From Isoperla grammatica (Eukaryota; Arthropoda; Insecta; Plecoptera; Perlodidae): a stretch of DNA of 64,000 bases. The stretch spans positions 36,357,670-36,421,669 of the forward strand of contig OX246745.1 of the NCBI GenBank assembly GCA_945910005.1, read 5' to 3'. The notes under the pieces are model-generated. The model was not told the DNA's origin, did no database searches, and worked only from the letters and a program-made list of their open reading frames with translations. Below, one piece after another: positions 1 to 11,447 of this stretch; position 1 is the first letter of the stretch; the number at the start of each line of letters is the position of its first letter. The position numbers and the translations under genes are program-made.

Positions 1-1011
1 AATACATTGAGTAAACCCAGGATTATAGAGTATGGAGTTCCCCAAGGAACCGTTCTCGGTCCCCTTTTATTTATTATATTCATAAATGACCTATGCAATT
101 TGGCGATTCAAGGAAAAATAATAACTTTTGCAGACGACACAGTTATTTTATTCTCAAGCAACTCATGGGAAAACACCTTCATTATAGCAGAAATGGACAT
201 TAATAACATCCTAAATTGGCTAAACTCTAACCTCTTTACGTTAAACGAAGACAAATCACAATACATAACATTTTCCCCTGACAGAACATGCCAACCGCCC
301 ACATTAAATATTAAACTACACGAGGATAATAAATGCGTCATTCCAAACACAAACTGTAACTGCTATTACCTAACAAAGGTGCAAGAAACAAAGTATCTGG
401 GTATCACAATTGACCAACATCTACGATGGAACGCGCATATAAATTTACCTACAAAAAAAGTTCGATCAATCCTCCCAAAATTATATATCCTTAGAAACAT
501 CTTGCAATATCAAACACTTAAAACCGTCTACTATGCTCTAGTCCAATCGTATATACAATACGGAATCATTTGCTGGGGGGGTACTCAAGACATACATATA
601 AATCCACTGAACATGATACAGAAACACAAACTAAAAACAATACTAAAGAAACCATTTACATACCCAACAAAATTAATGTACACGGAGAGTAAAATCTACA
701 ACCCAAGAAAATTACACGTTAAAATACTATTAAATTACACACGGAAAACATATAACGAACGAGACAAAATTTTCCACTCTCATAAAACGAGAACTAAAGA
801 AACGGGAAGACTGGAAGTCCCAAGAGTACGACTACAGCTAATCCAACGACACGCGCTATTCTTAGGACCTAAAATTTACAATATGCTTCCCTTACACATT
901 CATAACTCCAAAACAGCAAGTCAATTCACCACCAAATTAGATAAATGGCTCCTAAAATACTCCAACGAAGAGATAAATAATATTATTAATTTGACAATCA
1001 ACAAGAAATAA
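1..1011 (+). CDS. APE-type LINE reverse transcriptase, C-terminal part (partial)
   Basis: The frame is open from the left window edge to the TAA at 1009-1011, so this is the C-terminal part of an ORF2-like polyprotein that would copy LINE RNA at a nicked target. The sequence shows RT motif B (YGVPQGTVLGPLLF) at the start, then motif C as FADDT, then the thumb and the connector region ending in the LGPKIYNMLP-type tail. This layout is typical of Jockey/CR1-superfamily LINEs, which carry an AP endonuclease at the N-terminus; that part lies outside the window. The 335 residues hold no stop or frameshift, so the copy is relatively young. It resembles the decayed minus-strand element at 4734-7440 (shared YGVPQGTVLGP and INDLC) but is clearly a different family or subfamily. 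No initiation codon is assigned because the 5' end is cut by the window. Confidence 0.9.
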   Translation, partial: NTLSKPRIIEYGVPQGTVLGPLLFIIFINDLCNLAIQGKIITFADDTVILFSSNSWENTFIIAEMDINNILNWLNSNLFTLNEDKSQYITFSPDRTCQPPTLNIKLHEDNKCVIPNTNCNCYYLTKVQETKYLGITIDQHLRWNAHINLPTKKVRSILPKLYILRNILQYQTLKTVYYALVQSYIQYGIICWGGTQDIHINPLNMIQKHKLKTILKKPFTYPTKLMYTESKIYNPRKLHVKILLNYTRKTYNERDKIFHSHKTRTKETGRLEVPRVRLQLIQRHALFLGPKIYNMLPLHIHNSKTASQFTTKLDKWLLKYSNEEINNIINLTINKK

Positions 1012-1287
1012 ATCAGTAATAAAGTAAAATATAAAAAAAACAAAAAAAAAACACGAAACCCAAACACATAAAAACACATATCATAAGATATGACAACTCG
1101 ATATTCTACATCATCATATCTCAGATAAATATGTAACATAATTTGGAACTGAAATCCGTAAATTTTAATTTTTAATTTTGTAGTTTCTATTTAGTTTTAG
1201 TTTTTAGTTCTTAGTTCTTGTTTTTAATTCAAGATTATAAAATATATCATCCTTCTTTACATCACCCATCAATGTATACCGTCTAAA
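1012..1287 (+). other. Probable 3' UTR of the LINE at 1-1011
   Basis: This AT-rich stretch directly follows the LINE stop codon and runs without interruption into the TCA microsatellite, which may be the 3' tail of the element. It holds TAGTTTTAG/TTAGTTCTTAG-like short repeats near 1180-1225 and no ORF of note. Confidence 0.5.
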
Positions 1288-1716
<429 letters not shown>

Positions 1717-2159
1717 TAGTAAACATCATATTTAACTTAGTATGATTAATATCGGTACTTACTTTTAATTTTTAAAATGTTTTTCTAAAATAGTTCCTAA
1801 CCAAGTAAAAATGACAATGCAGTGAGGCAACCACGTACGAGTTCTACGACTCATGTGATGTCTCATATGCCCAATAACCTGTATTTGTTACTTATACAAA
1901 ATGTACACTGTCTTTTCTCTTGAAATAAATTGAAAAGAAAAAAAAAATACCTACCTTTATATGTTTTCAAATTCTCCATAAAAAAAAAATAAAAAAAAAT
2001 ATATATATATATATAATATCAGTTAGCGTTCGACGCCCTAGGGATAGGGACCTCAAGGTTCCTGAAACGTCGGCAATAATACGGAGGTAGGACGTGGCGA
2101 ACTAACCCGCAAATATTTTAATTTTATTAACACACACATATATATACTAAAATCACACA
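1717..2159. other. Non-coding AT-rich spacer with GAAACGTC motif
   Basis: No gene is visible. A short (TA)n run lies at about 1998-2016. The motif GAAACGTC sits at 2064-2071, just outside the left Penelope-like copy. The same octamer occurs in the foldbacks near 27.1 and 42.9 kb. Confidence 0.4.
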
Positions 2160-3240
2160 CACAATTGTAAAACGATACCAAGGTCACTTACTTTTAAAAC
2201 CGGTGAATTTTCGGAGTAACCCGTTCCTTCTCCTTCCTCAGACCGAGGACAACTGCGTCGTGGCTTGGTAATGCGTACCGCAGCGCTTTCTGGGGGCCTT
2301 TTCGACGCATTAATACCGGGTCCCACACTGGGGGCCAGGTACTGGCTTGGCTGATAGAGCTTCCATAGTAAAGACGGTTGCACACGACTTACCTGAGTTG
2401 GCCAACTTATTTCCAAATAGCATTACAAGATAGAGTTGGTGGGTTTGCCAACTTTTATAGGATCTCCTTTAGAACCCACCTACTTTGTGGACAACTTGAT
2501 TTGGTTTCTTACGCCTCTGATCATAAAATAAAATTTGAATTATATAATATGATACGTGTAATTATTTAGGTAACATAAAATAAGAAAATTTGATAAAACT
2601 ACAAATAATACACCGAAAGTGAAGGTTGTGTTTTATACGAAGCTGAGCTAATCGAGTTGGCCAACTTAGATCGGTCGTACTCGTGTGCTCCCCGCTTGTA
2701 TTGTCGCGGATTCCTTTGTTTTCTTGTAAACTCGTCCTGCTCCTTCATACGGCCACCGCATTCTCCCAGTCGATGTTTCGACCCAGGGCCCTGCTGTGTT
2801 TAGCCAGTAATGAAAAACTGTTGTTCTTTTTCACGCAATTTTTGTGTTCACTGACCCGTATATGTAGAGTGCGGTCAGTTTCGCCTAATGTACGTAATGG
2901 GGAAGTCTTTGCACGGTACCGAATAAACATTTTTTTAGGCTTGAACTGAATCCACTGGCTTTGTATGACACGCGAGACCGGAGTGTGTTAGATGATTTTA
3001 AAACATTTGTAATCCTAAATTTATTTAAAATACGACATAGTTTTTAGGAACTCCAGGCACGTACTGTATCGAAATGGTTTTAAAAATGGCTCAATGCTTG
3101 TGGAGCAGAGCTCAAAAAATCTACTCATCCGCTGAGTCATTAGAACAGGAGAAAGCGATCTTGACGAAGAATCTTCTTCGGAAAAATTACACTTCACTAT
3201 AAAGGTGTTAAAAATTCGCAACAACAATAAACCGAAGGGG
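2160..3240 (-). mobile_element. Penelope-like retroelement, left (minus-strand) truncated copy
   Basis: The reverse complement of 2160-2375 and 2700-3110 aligns by eye with 3270-3945 on the plus strand, including the 3' tail, the endonuclease region and the text around CACACTCCGGTCTCGCG. The copy covers only the last part of a Penelope-like element and is interrupted by a short inserted element at about 2379-2692. It faces away from the right copy (5' ends meet near 3240). Complex inverted arrangements of partial copies are characteristic of Penelope-like elements. Confidence 0.75.
2379..2692. mobile_element. Short inverted-repeat element (MITE) inserted in the left Penelope copy
   Basis: Comparison with the right Penelope copy shows about 310 bp of extra DNA here. 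The ends read GCACACGA on the left and TCGTGTGC on the right, followed inwards on each side by a copy of GAGTTGGCCAACTTA (2395-2409 and 2654-2668). The core of that 15-mer, AGTTGGCCAACT, is a perfect palindrome. I see no clear target-site duplication, so the superfamily is open. Confidence 0.55.
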
Positions 3241-3248
3241 AAAAACAA
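2745..3248 (-). pseudogene. Penelope-like GIY-YIG endonuclease remnant (left copy)
   Basis: Two minus-strand reading frames, 3248 to 3021 and 2930 to 2745, together give the end of the polymerase region and the endonuclease domain. Visible motifs are TLGETDR in place of the usual YIGETxR, then RVSEHKNC, LLAKHSR and GRNIDWENA, matching the right copy almost residue for residue. The YIG tripeptide is lost and the two segments are out of frame with each other, so it is dead. In the family this domain nicks target DNA for priming. Confidence 0.75.
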
Positions 3249-3249
3249 A

Positions 3250-3950
3250 TGAAATAATTTTGTAAAACCATGTTTCGATACAGTACGTGCCTGGAATCTC
3301 TGAAAAATTACATCGTATTTTAAATAAATTTAGGATAAAAACTGTTTTAATATCATCTAACACACTCCGGTCTCGCGTGTCATACAAAGCCAGTGGATTC
3401 AGTTCAAGTTTAAAAAATGTTTATTCGGTGCCGTGCAAAGACTTTCCCATGACGTACATAGGCGAAATTGACCGCACTCTACATATACGGGTCAGTGAAC
3501 ACAAAAATTGCGTGAAAAAGAACAACAGATTTTTATTACTGGCTAAACACATTAGGACCCTGGGTCGAAACATCGACTGGGAGAATGCTGTGGCCGTATG
3601 AAGGAGCAGGACGAGTTTACAAGAAAAATAAAAGAATCCGTGGCAAAACGTTACTATGGCAAATCTATCAGCCAAGCCAGTTACCTGGCCCCCAGTGTGG
3701 GACCCAGTGAAATGGCCCCCGGTCAAGACCAAGTCTCGTTGCAGCCAATGACATTATAGGGGCGCCGCAGTCGCTAACGAGCGCCAACTACCAAGGCCAC
3801 TGCCAAGGACACCACCACACCACGACGCAGTTATCCTCGGTCTGAGGAAGGAGTAGGCCCAGGAACCATACTCCGTAAATTCACCGGTTTTTAAAAGTAA
3901 GTGAACTTTGTACCGTTTTAAAATTAAGTGTGTATTTTGAACATTTATTC
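3250..3950 (+). mobile_element. Penelope-like retroelement, right (plus-strand) truncated copy
   Basis: Inverted partner of the copy at 2160-3240. It is 5'-truncated, keeps the endonuclease ORF at 3287-3601 and a 3' region to about 3945 whose end (AAAAGTAAGTGAACTTTG) also closes the left copy. The two copies are diverged by many substitutions and small indels, so they are not a recent duplication. Confidence 0.75.
3287..3601 (+). CDS. GIY-YIG endonuclease domain of a Penelope-like element (fragment)
   Basis: An open frame of 104 residues that would be the C-terminal endonuclease of a Penelope-like polyprotein. In order: a basic linker, NVYSVPCKD (about residues 44-52), YIGEIDR (57-63), RVSEHK (68-73), LLAKHIR (about 84-90) and GRNIDWENA near the end. 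This is the GIY-YIG core as it occurs in Penelope-like elements, where it makes the nick used to prime reverse transcription. Some residues usual in the family are altered: the second cysteine after VPC is missing and the late TGH-type histidine is an arginine. It is probably inactive and has no polymerase domain attached. The apparent Met is not a meaningful start. Confidence 0.75.
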   Translation: MPGISEKLHRILNKFRIKTVLISSNTLRSRVSYKASGFSSSLKNVYSVPCKDFPMTYIGEIDRTLHIRVSEHKNCVKKNNRFLLLAKHIRTLGRNIDWENAVAV

Positions 3951-4115
3951 CGGGTCAGTAAGTTTCTGAGTGATGTACATATATATATAAAACCTGTCAA
4001 TCTGTAAAATATAATAGTGAATGTTGATCTCTCCAATGATAACAAAACGTTACTTGACAGAATACAAAACTATCACGTTTTAAACAATTTCCATTCAATT
4101 TCAATTTTTAGATCA
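3951..4115. other. Spacer between Penelope copy and LINE
   Basis: AT-rich, with a short (AT)n run at about 3978-3990. No gene seen. Confidence 0.4.
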
Positions 4116-4733
4116 TTTTATTCCCAAATCAAACATACTTCCACCATACAAACAATAAACATTAATGAAACATAAGAAAACAAAATATAATATATGCATA
4201 CAAAAACTGAAAACCTTGTTATGGGAAGCTCGCGTAAGGAACGGAATCCTTGTGGTCGAGCTGACAATGTAAAATAAATATGTATATATAACAGACAGTC
4301 CGTGGAAAAAAAAATAATCATAATAAAGCAAAACAAAACTAATACTAATGATACATTATAATTGTAGTTACAAATAGGAACGATGATAAAAAAAAAAAAT
4401 AGATTCAATTAGGAACGTAAGTATAGAACACAAAAAAGATATTATTAGCAAAGAAAATGAATACAAATAAGTTAAGACGCAAAACAAAACTCATAATATC
4501 ATAATACATCATAATAATATCATAACAAAAACAAATATCATAATAAAAGCAAAACAATACTAATACTAATAATACATTATAATTGTAGTTACAAATAGGA
4601 ACGATATAATTAATGAAAAATAGTTTCAATTAGGAACATAAATGTAGCACACAAAAAACATATTATTAGCAAAGAAAATGAATACAAATAAGTTAAGATG
4701 CAAAACAAAACTCGATAGCTGTATAAAATTAAT
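4116..4733 (-). repeat. LINE 3' region with a 221-bp tandem duplication
   Basis: The block around 4325-4495 is repeated at about 4546-4716 (offset near 221 bp). The clearest shared text is ATTATTAGCAAAGAAAATGA, at 4441 and 4662. It lies just downstream, on the minus strand, of the LINE reading frames ending at 4734, so it is probably a duplicated 3' UTR. Confidence 0.65.
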
Positions 4734-7440
4734 TCAAGAATGTAAATTTAACCTATTAAAATCACGCACAAGTAACCAATCATTGACCTTTTTTTTAAAT
4801 ACAAATAAACTCGCGGCACTCTTTATTTCAAATGGAATTTCATTAAATATTTTTGGTCCTAGGTAGTCGACATGCCGCTGCCCCATTAACTTATATTTAC
4901 GGGGTACAGTTAAGTTATATGTTGCGCCCAATAACGCACTCCTAGTTTTATGAGGCGGAGATGCATCTAAATAAGTTGAAGATTGATAGAATTTAAAATT
5001 TTTATAGGTATGTATCAAAGCAGATTTTACTTATATTTGCCTAATATCTAACACGTTTATCATTTGGAATGTCAAGTCGGAAGAAAATTGTATATGTTTG
5101 TTTAAAATTATTTTTAGTAATAATTTTTGCATAGATATCAATGGTTTAAGGTATGATATGCTAACTCCGCCCCAGCCAATGATACCATATTGTAAGATAT
5201 TTTGCCCCAAAGCTCTATAAACAGTCATCTTTACCTTCCTATTTACACATTCCCTCAATCTATAAAAAACATACAGGATATTTCGAATTCTTTTTACAAA
5301 GGCATCAACTTGCACATTCCATCTTATGTGCTTATCCCAAATATTTTGCATTTTTTTTTGCTTCAATTTCATAGCACTGGCATGTACTTTCACCTAAACA
5401 ATTTGATTCATGCAATTTTAAAGAAAATTTACGGTCAGGGAGCGTTTTCGAATCAATAGTAAAAGGTATATAAATAGTTTTACTTTCATTTAAAGTTAGC
5501 AGATTATCTTGTTACCACTCATAAATAATTTTTAACTCCAGATTTGCATGCATAAACACTTGGTGCCAGTTTTCACCTGTAAAAATCAAGACCGTATCAT
5601 CAGCATAAGTTAAAATCTTCCCGATAATTTTAATATCACACAGATCATTTATATATAACAAAAACAAGATCGGCCCCAGTACGGTTCCTTGTGGAACTCC
5701 ATATTTAATTATGTTTGGTACACTCAAAAGTGTTTTCAATTTTCACCATTTGTTCTCGACCCACAAGGTAACTTCGAAACAAATCAAGAGGCAACCCCCG
5801 TATACCCAATTTCTCTAGTTTTTGAATCAATATCTTGTGATCAACAGTATCAAAGGCCTTGGCCAGATCTAAAAAGACGGCCAATACCTTCTTGTTTCTA
5901 TCAAGACTACTATACAAGTGGCTCGTTAATTGATATATTGCATCATCCGTGCTCATTTTCGGCCTGAAACCGTACTGGTTTTGAGACATAATTTTATTTT
6001 TATCTACGTAATTTAACAACCGGACTTTAATGCATTTTTCAATAATTTTCGAAAAATGCGATAGCAAAGAAATTGGTCTATAATTTTCCTGTTTTGATGG
6101 ATCATTTCCTTTATAAAGCGGTACAATGATTGCTGATTTTAGACATTGGGGAAAAACACCGGTTTCAAAGCACAAGTTACAAATATAAGCTAAAGGGTTC
6201 GCTATATAGGAGCCTGAGCGTTTTATAACATCAACTGAAATACCATCAAACCCACAAGATGAATCTTTTAGTTGTAAAATTAAACTTCGTATTTCACTAA
6301 CAGTAACAGGGGTTAGAAACAAACTATTGCTGGTGTTATAAAACCTTTTCCTTTCAAGCTGTGGCCGGTTTTGTGCACGAGCTGTTCCAGGCCTATCCCT
6401 ACAGATGTTATCTCTACTCCTTTTTATTTTATCAGCTAAAGATGTACCAACATTAGAAAAATAGTTAACAAATGCATCTGCTACTTTCTGGGGCTCATCT
6501 GATACTTTACACCTACGACCTTCAATTAAAAGATGAATGACTGGTAGTGCCGGTTTTGTTTTCCTACCCGAGGCCTCATTTCTCGTTGACCAAATTTTCC
6601 TTGGACAATCCTTATTTCGATCGAATTGTTTTGCGTAATAATCGAATTTCGTTTTGCTTACAAGTCTATTAAGAAAATTTCTGTATAATGTATACCTATC
6701 ATTAAGGTGCATTATTTCATTTATAATTGCATTAGAATGTTTTTTTAATTTCAACAAATTAACTCGCATTGCATCTCTCTTCCTAATCGAAGTTATCAAA
6801 CCAGAAGTAATCCAAGGCGTCAATTTCCTAAACTTAGAATTTTCCTTCTTCAGTTTTTCCTCTGAAGCTTGCTCAATGTGTTTTTTCAAGGTGAAAACAA
6901 ATTCGTTGGTAGCTTCGTTTACATCTACTTTATCCACAGTACTTTCCCACGTTTCAAATTTAAGTGCGGATATAAGTTTTTCGTAAACAACCACTTTCTT
7001 ATTTTCATTATAATGCGGTCTTACAGTAGAACTTTCATTATTTTGGGTTGACCAGCCCACGAAAATTGGATAGTGATCAGTTACATTTACTTTTAATACT
7101 CCTGAACAAATAGATTGTTGACTCACCGATTTCACAAAAATATGGTCAATGCATGTGCTCGACGTAACGGTTTCTCGTGTTGGAGCATTGATACATGATA
7201 CGCATCCACGTGGAGAAAAATAAATTTAAATAATCATCAGAATTTTCTTGAAGATCATCTAAAATATTTACATTCGTGTCTCCAATCAATATTTGATGAG
7301 TCACTTTTGGAAGTAATGGTAAAACAGTATCTAAATCTACTAAACGAAAGAGATTTCCAAGGCTAAATTGGTGAAGGCTCGATGTGCCTTTCTGCATCCG
7401 CTATACTCAAATTATACTTATAAATATTCGGGTTCTTGAT
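4734..7440 (-). pseudogene. APE-type LINE, endonuclease plus reverse transcriptase, decayed
   Basis: Minus-strand reading segments line up in protein order: 7397-7146 (endonuclease, ILIGDTNVNILDD), then TCIDHIFVKS and TDHYPIFVGW at about 7170-7070, then 7135-5705, the RT palm with YRPISLLSHFSKIIEK, QYGFRPKMSTDDAI and motif A FLDLAKAFDTVDH. A frameshift near 5720 leads to 5739-5512, with motif B YGVPQGTVLGPILF and motif C YADDT. Further stops precede the thumb (5393-5031) and the C-terminus (5018-4734, YLGPKIFNEIP). Function in the family: target nicking and RNA-templated priming. This copy has several frameshifts and stops and lacks a complete endonuclease N-terminus. It is related to, but diverged from, the LINE at 1-1011. 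Confidence 0.9.
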
Positions 7441-8316
7441 CATATTGTCAAATAGTCGAGTTCTTGATCATATTTAGGAAGCAAATTCTGTGCAACGATG
7501 TCATATAATGTATTTAGAACAAAAAATTGGGGTGTCAATTGAAATTTTATTTAATTAACATTAATCTAGTTCATCTCACAATATCATTCCATAAATTTTA
7601 CTAACCAATTATACTACCCCCTATAATACACTGATAACTAATAATCAGATTGGAACCTTAGAGGTTTCCATTATCAAGAGAAAAGTTCGATCATCCATGG
7701 GAGCTCGCAGGTTTTTTTTTCGGTCAGTACGAGCCGGTACGCGTACCGGCTAACACAAGAGGCATACCGGTAAAAAGCAAATTTTTTAACGGTATAGCCG
7801 GCACGCCACGATTAGTCTAGAAGTGCATGGATAACTTTTGTGTGTCACAATCAATGTGTGACAAGTGTACAAAGCATTCAGACGGTGAATGTAGTGGCAA
7901 AACTACATAACATATTTTGTTGAGTTAATAATTATTTTAAAACAAATATTAACTACTAAATTTGTAGTGGGTTAATGCACCACGTGCATGGGCGGGTATG
8001 GTAGTTAGAGGTAGATTCACCAGCCGGCGAGGTCGGCGTAGGCCGACCGGGCCCAATTACTGAAAATATTGTGTCAGTTTCCGTTTTATTCTCTAAAATC
8101 ACTATTGGTACTTTTTTGGCTGGGGCTTTGCCCCACACCCCAGCTATAACACCCCATCTCATCACCACACCAGTCATATGAAACACAAGACCGACTGTGA
8201 AAAAAGCACTGGGAGTTGGTTTTATGTTTTATCCTGTACGTTCGCTTATCCTGTGGAACCCCGATTTCTGGCTGTTGAAATAGTCTTAAAACACTTTATA
8301 TTAATATTAATTTTAC
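7441..8316. other. Intergenic, no gene; 20-bp perfect palindrome at 7732-7751
   Basis: No coding signal. AGCCGGTACGCGTACCGGCT at 7732-7751 is a perfect palindrome within a cluster of further ACCGGTA/TAGCCGGC text up to about 7790. A second small palindromic patch, GCACCACGTGC, is at 7978. The stretch from 8110 to 8150 holds GGCTGGGGC/GCCCCACACCCCAGC inverted text. Confidence 0.45.

Positions 8317-8352
<36 letters not shown>
8317..8352 (-). repeat. (ATT)n tract at the 3' side of Dong-like copy 1
   Basis: Short ATT run. On the minus strand it is the AAT tail that follows the conserved 3' UTR of the RLE LINE. Confidence 0.85.
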
Positions 8353-8354
<2 letters not shown>

Positions 8355-9106
8355 TATTTCCCTTCTTCTCTTCTCTCATTTGCACCATCGGGCTCCTCTT
8401 GAGCCAAGACGATGCGAGAGTGCACCCTAGGGTGGCGGCCGAAAGATGGTGGTGACAATGTAGCTCATAGGCTGAGGACCTTGCGCACGATATTAGTTGT
8501 GCCGAGGATTGCAGCCTTCTGCATGACACGCACGTGCTTGTCCTTCAGGTGGAGCTTCTCTTTCGCAGCTGACCACTCTTCGGTGACCAGACCGTTGACG
8601 GAGACGACGACAGGAACTATCTCAACGGACCTCAGCTTGTATATGTCCTTGAGTTCGACGGCGAGTGGTTGGTATTTACGCCTCTTCTCAGCTACTGTGT
8701 TGATCACATGGTTGTCTAGCGGGACGGCGATGTCGATAATGGTTGCTGTTTTAGCCTTCTTGTCAAACAAACCCAAGTCTGGCCGATTTGCCTCGACCGC
8801 TCTGTCCGTGACAATGGGTGAGTCCCACAGCAGCTTGGCACATTGGTTACGCAGGACTTGCTCGGGCTTGCACTTGTAGTACGGTGTTTCTACCTCTACC
8901 AGGCTGTACTCCTTGGCCAGCGCTTGGTGGACCACTTTCGCTACTGCGTTGTGACGCTCCAAATACTCTCTGGGAGCTAACACCGGGCATCCACCTGCGA
9001 TGTGCTGGATGGTCTCGCCAGCTTTCTTGCAGAGACGACAGCGATCTTGGACGTCGGCTTTGAGGATGTATCGCTCATAGTTCTTGGTGCGCACCACTTG
9101 ATCCTT
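8353..9106 (-). mobile_element. Dong/R4-like RLE LINE, 5'-truncated copy 1
   Basis: The element runs from a 5' truncation inside a TTA tract (9107) to a conserved 3' UTR of roughly 110 bp that ends GGGAAATAAT and enters an ATT tract. The same 3' UTR and C-terminal coding region recur at 14753-15418 and 24664-25171. All three are flanked on both sides by AAT/TTA repeats. The R4-clade element Dong of silkworm is known to insert in TAA repeats, so clade and target choice agree. Confidence 0.85.
8465..9097 (-). CDS. RLE-type LINE ORF C-terminus: zinc knuckle plus restriction-like endonuclease
   Basis: An open 210-residue frame on the minus strand, the C-terminal part of an R2/R4-type polyprotein. 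Near the N-terminus of the fragment is a CCHC knuckle (CRLC...HIAGGC, spacing C-x2-C-x8-H-x4-C). It is followed by the endonuclease core: RPD, then an aspartate 15 residues later in IIDIAVP, then EKRRKY. This CCHC plus R/KPD-x(12-14)-D layout is the hallmark of the restriction-like endonuclease of R2-, R4- and NeSL-type LINEs, which cleaves the insertion target. No stops occur in this copy, and it is nearly identical to copy 2, which suggests recent activity. The reverse transcriptase is missing through 5' truncation. The first Met is internal to the real protein. Confidence 0.85.
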   Translation of the reverse strand: MVRTKNYERYILKADVQDRCRLCKKAGETIQHIAGGCPVLAPREYLERHNAVAKVVHQALAKEYSLVEVETPYYKCKPEQVLRNQCAKLLWDSPIVTDRAVEANRPDLGLFDKKAKTATIIDIAVPLDNHVINTVAEKRRKYQPLAVELKDIYKLRSVEIVPVVVSVNGLVTEEWSAAKEKLHLKDKHVRVMQKAAILGTTNIVRKVLSL

Positions 9107-9113
9107 ATTATTG

Positions 9114-9195
<82 letters not shown>

Positions 9196-9208
9196 TTTAT
9201 TATTTGTA

Positions 9209-9258
<50 letters not shown>

Positions 9259-9260
9259 AA
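9107..9260 (+). repeat. (TTA)n microsatellite at the 5' truncation point of Dong-like copy 1
   Basis: About 150 bp of TTA with few interruptions, turning into AAT-type text at 9255-9270. Confidence 0.95.
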
Positions 9261-9296
9261 TAATAATAATATTATGTAGGTAATATATTATTACCA

Positions 9297-9975
9297 AGCG
9301 AGCAAAGTGAGCGTCTCCATTAGACCTTTATGGCACTTCGTTGTTTTTTTTGTTTTTATGTCCGTCGATAGCGGTCGAACGAAAACTCCGATCAACTTGA
9401 ATTTTGGACCATCCACATTCCACAAGCCTCGATGTGGATTGAAGGTGTATAGTTTTGAGACAAAATCGTTCGAAAAGTTACAAAGTTACACCATTGTTAC
9501 GGCAAAATATTTTTTCTGAAACAAAATGGCGGCAAAATGTGAGATGGCCATATACTTCTACAAATTTTTTAGGTCACGAATATGTTAATTTTGTGGCGAT
9601 CTGATAAGTATTGGCAAAGTTACACATAAGTTATTCGAAAATATTTTTCTCAAACACAGTAACGGCAAAATGTGAGGTGGCTATCTGATAGTAAATTTTT
9701 GTTTGGTCACGAATATAGGCTACTAACTTAGAAGCGATCTGATACGTATTAGAGGCAGAAATTATATTTCTATTGCTGTCAATTAGTGTGTGTAACGGTG
9801 GCGGACCGTGTTGAAAACACTAGACAAAATGACACCGAAAACTCTTAGCAATTCGCACGCTGCACGACGTCCAACAATGTAGGGAAGTATACTAGCTATG
9901 GAAATTAGAAACATATTTGCAATGCGCATTCATGTATTGTTGTTAATTGTTGTTTTTATTATAGCCGAAGCGAAG
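9297..9975 (+). repeat. Dispersed repeat A, plus-strand copy
   Basis: The reverse complement of 63425-64000 matches this interval over its length, for example AGTTTTGAGACAAAATCGTT and GGCGGCAAAATGTGAGATGG. It contains a diverged internal duplication with offset near 138 bp (AAAATGTGAG at 9533 and 9669). No ORF is seen. It begins next to the TTA tract with GCGAGCAAAGTGAGCG and fades near CCGAAGCGAAGGAAGCC. Confidence 0.75.
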
Positions 9976-11447
9976 GAAGCCGTTTGGAGTACTTTTGTGG
10001 CGTCGGAAAGATAACAAGCTGAAATTTTCAGAATACGTTTTAAACAGGTTCATGATACTTCTGTAAATTTTTTTACAAAAAACCGTGTCGGAACACCTTC
10101 AAAAAAATGATCAAACACCAAATTTTGATTTTTTAGGCTGATGCATGTTTTCTGTAATAACTTTGAAAGTTACACACTTATATGCCTCATTTACCACTAA
10201 CAACGTGTATGCACCTAATGCCTATCCATGTTAATTAAAACAAGTTAATGTTTTCATTATTTTACACATAATATTTTAAATAATTTGCAAACAATTTTTT
10301 AAAAAATCGTTTCACCCGATTTCCAACTCGATCACAAGTTACAAACAAAGAATAAGAAAATAATCATTTACACCATTAGATAGGCCTATTTATTAGCTAA
10401 AAAACTGTGTCTTTCAGTTTTCGTTTACGTAAACTTTTTCGCATTGATTGTTGCGTTATTTGAGAGACTGTATTCTCCATATGCGCCGTAGCGCCGCCTC
10501 GGCCGGCTGCGCGTAAGGCACAGTATGCACATAGGTTATGCGCTAATGCAAGCGAATCTCGACCACCTTGACTTCACACAAGTACAACCAATCCCCTCCA
10601 ACACATGCTAATCAACACACAACAAAATACTACTGATAGCATGTTTAGAAGACTTTTCTACCACTTATACCTTTCATTCTATTGCTTTCTGCTTAAAATG
10701 AAATTTACGATTGCGTTCTTCATTCGACCTACAGGTATTTCGGTTGTTTGGCACAAAACAGTGTGAATGCACACATGCACTTACGCAGTATATTATATGA
10801 CCCTTTTAAATTGATGTGTCACACGTGCACACAGAAAAGATTTCTTGTGTAACTAGCTTGTTTGACGTATAATGTGCCGACCACAGATTACTAATTATCA
10901 CGTAGTGAATTTGTTATCTGTGGTGCCAATGATACAATTTGCGGACAACGCCAAAGAGTCCACTGCTTGCTTTAATAAATGAAAAGCAAAGTGATCAAAA
11001 CATTTTATGGGGGTGGGGGAAGGGAAGTGGGGGTAGCGGGCCTATTTAGGCTGCTGCATAAGACCACGTTAATCTAACCCTTCGATATAGAACATTATTT
11101 TTTCCGTTCGCGTTTGTTCAATTCAAAACGAATCGCGTGTGCCAAGTGCAAGTGTAAAATTAGAGTTATTATAAGTACAATGGGTAATGGCTCGTTTAGT
11201 GCATTGTAAAAGTGTTCAGCACGGACTGCACACAACAAGAAGTTTAATTGTGATTTTCGTTTAGTTTCCACGTACTTTCGTACAATCGCTGGTAGTTGTA
11301 AATAGTGTGAATACATAGGCCTTCCTGAAGACATGACAACTTTAACTTACAATAGGTAAGTAATATAATGGTATGCTATTTTAAGCCACAGTTTGTTGTG
11401 GTTTTAGAGACTATAGTATATAGTAACTACTTTTGGTTTTCATTTTA
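9976..11447. other. No gene recognised
   Basis: AT-rich sequence without coding signal. Only short G-rich (11010-11040) and GC-rich (10480-10520) patches stand out. Confidence 0.4.

Noticed and set aside
8412..8879. 155-residue plus-strand frame (and the matching one at 14895-15362)
   Set aside because: Antisense shadow of the RLE LINE endonuclease coding region; it recurs only because the element recurs.
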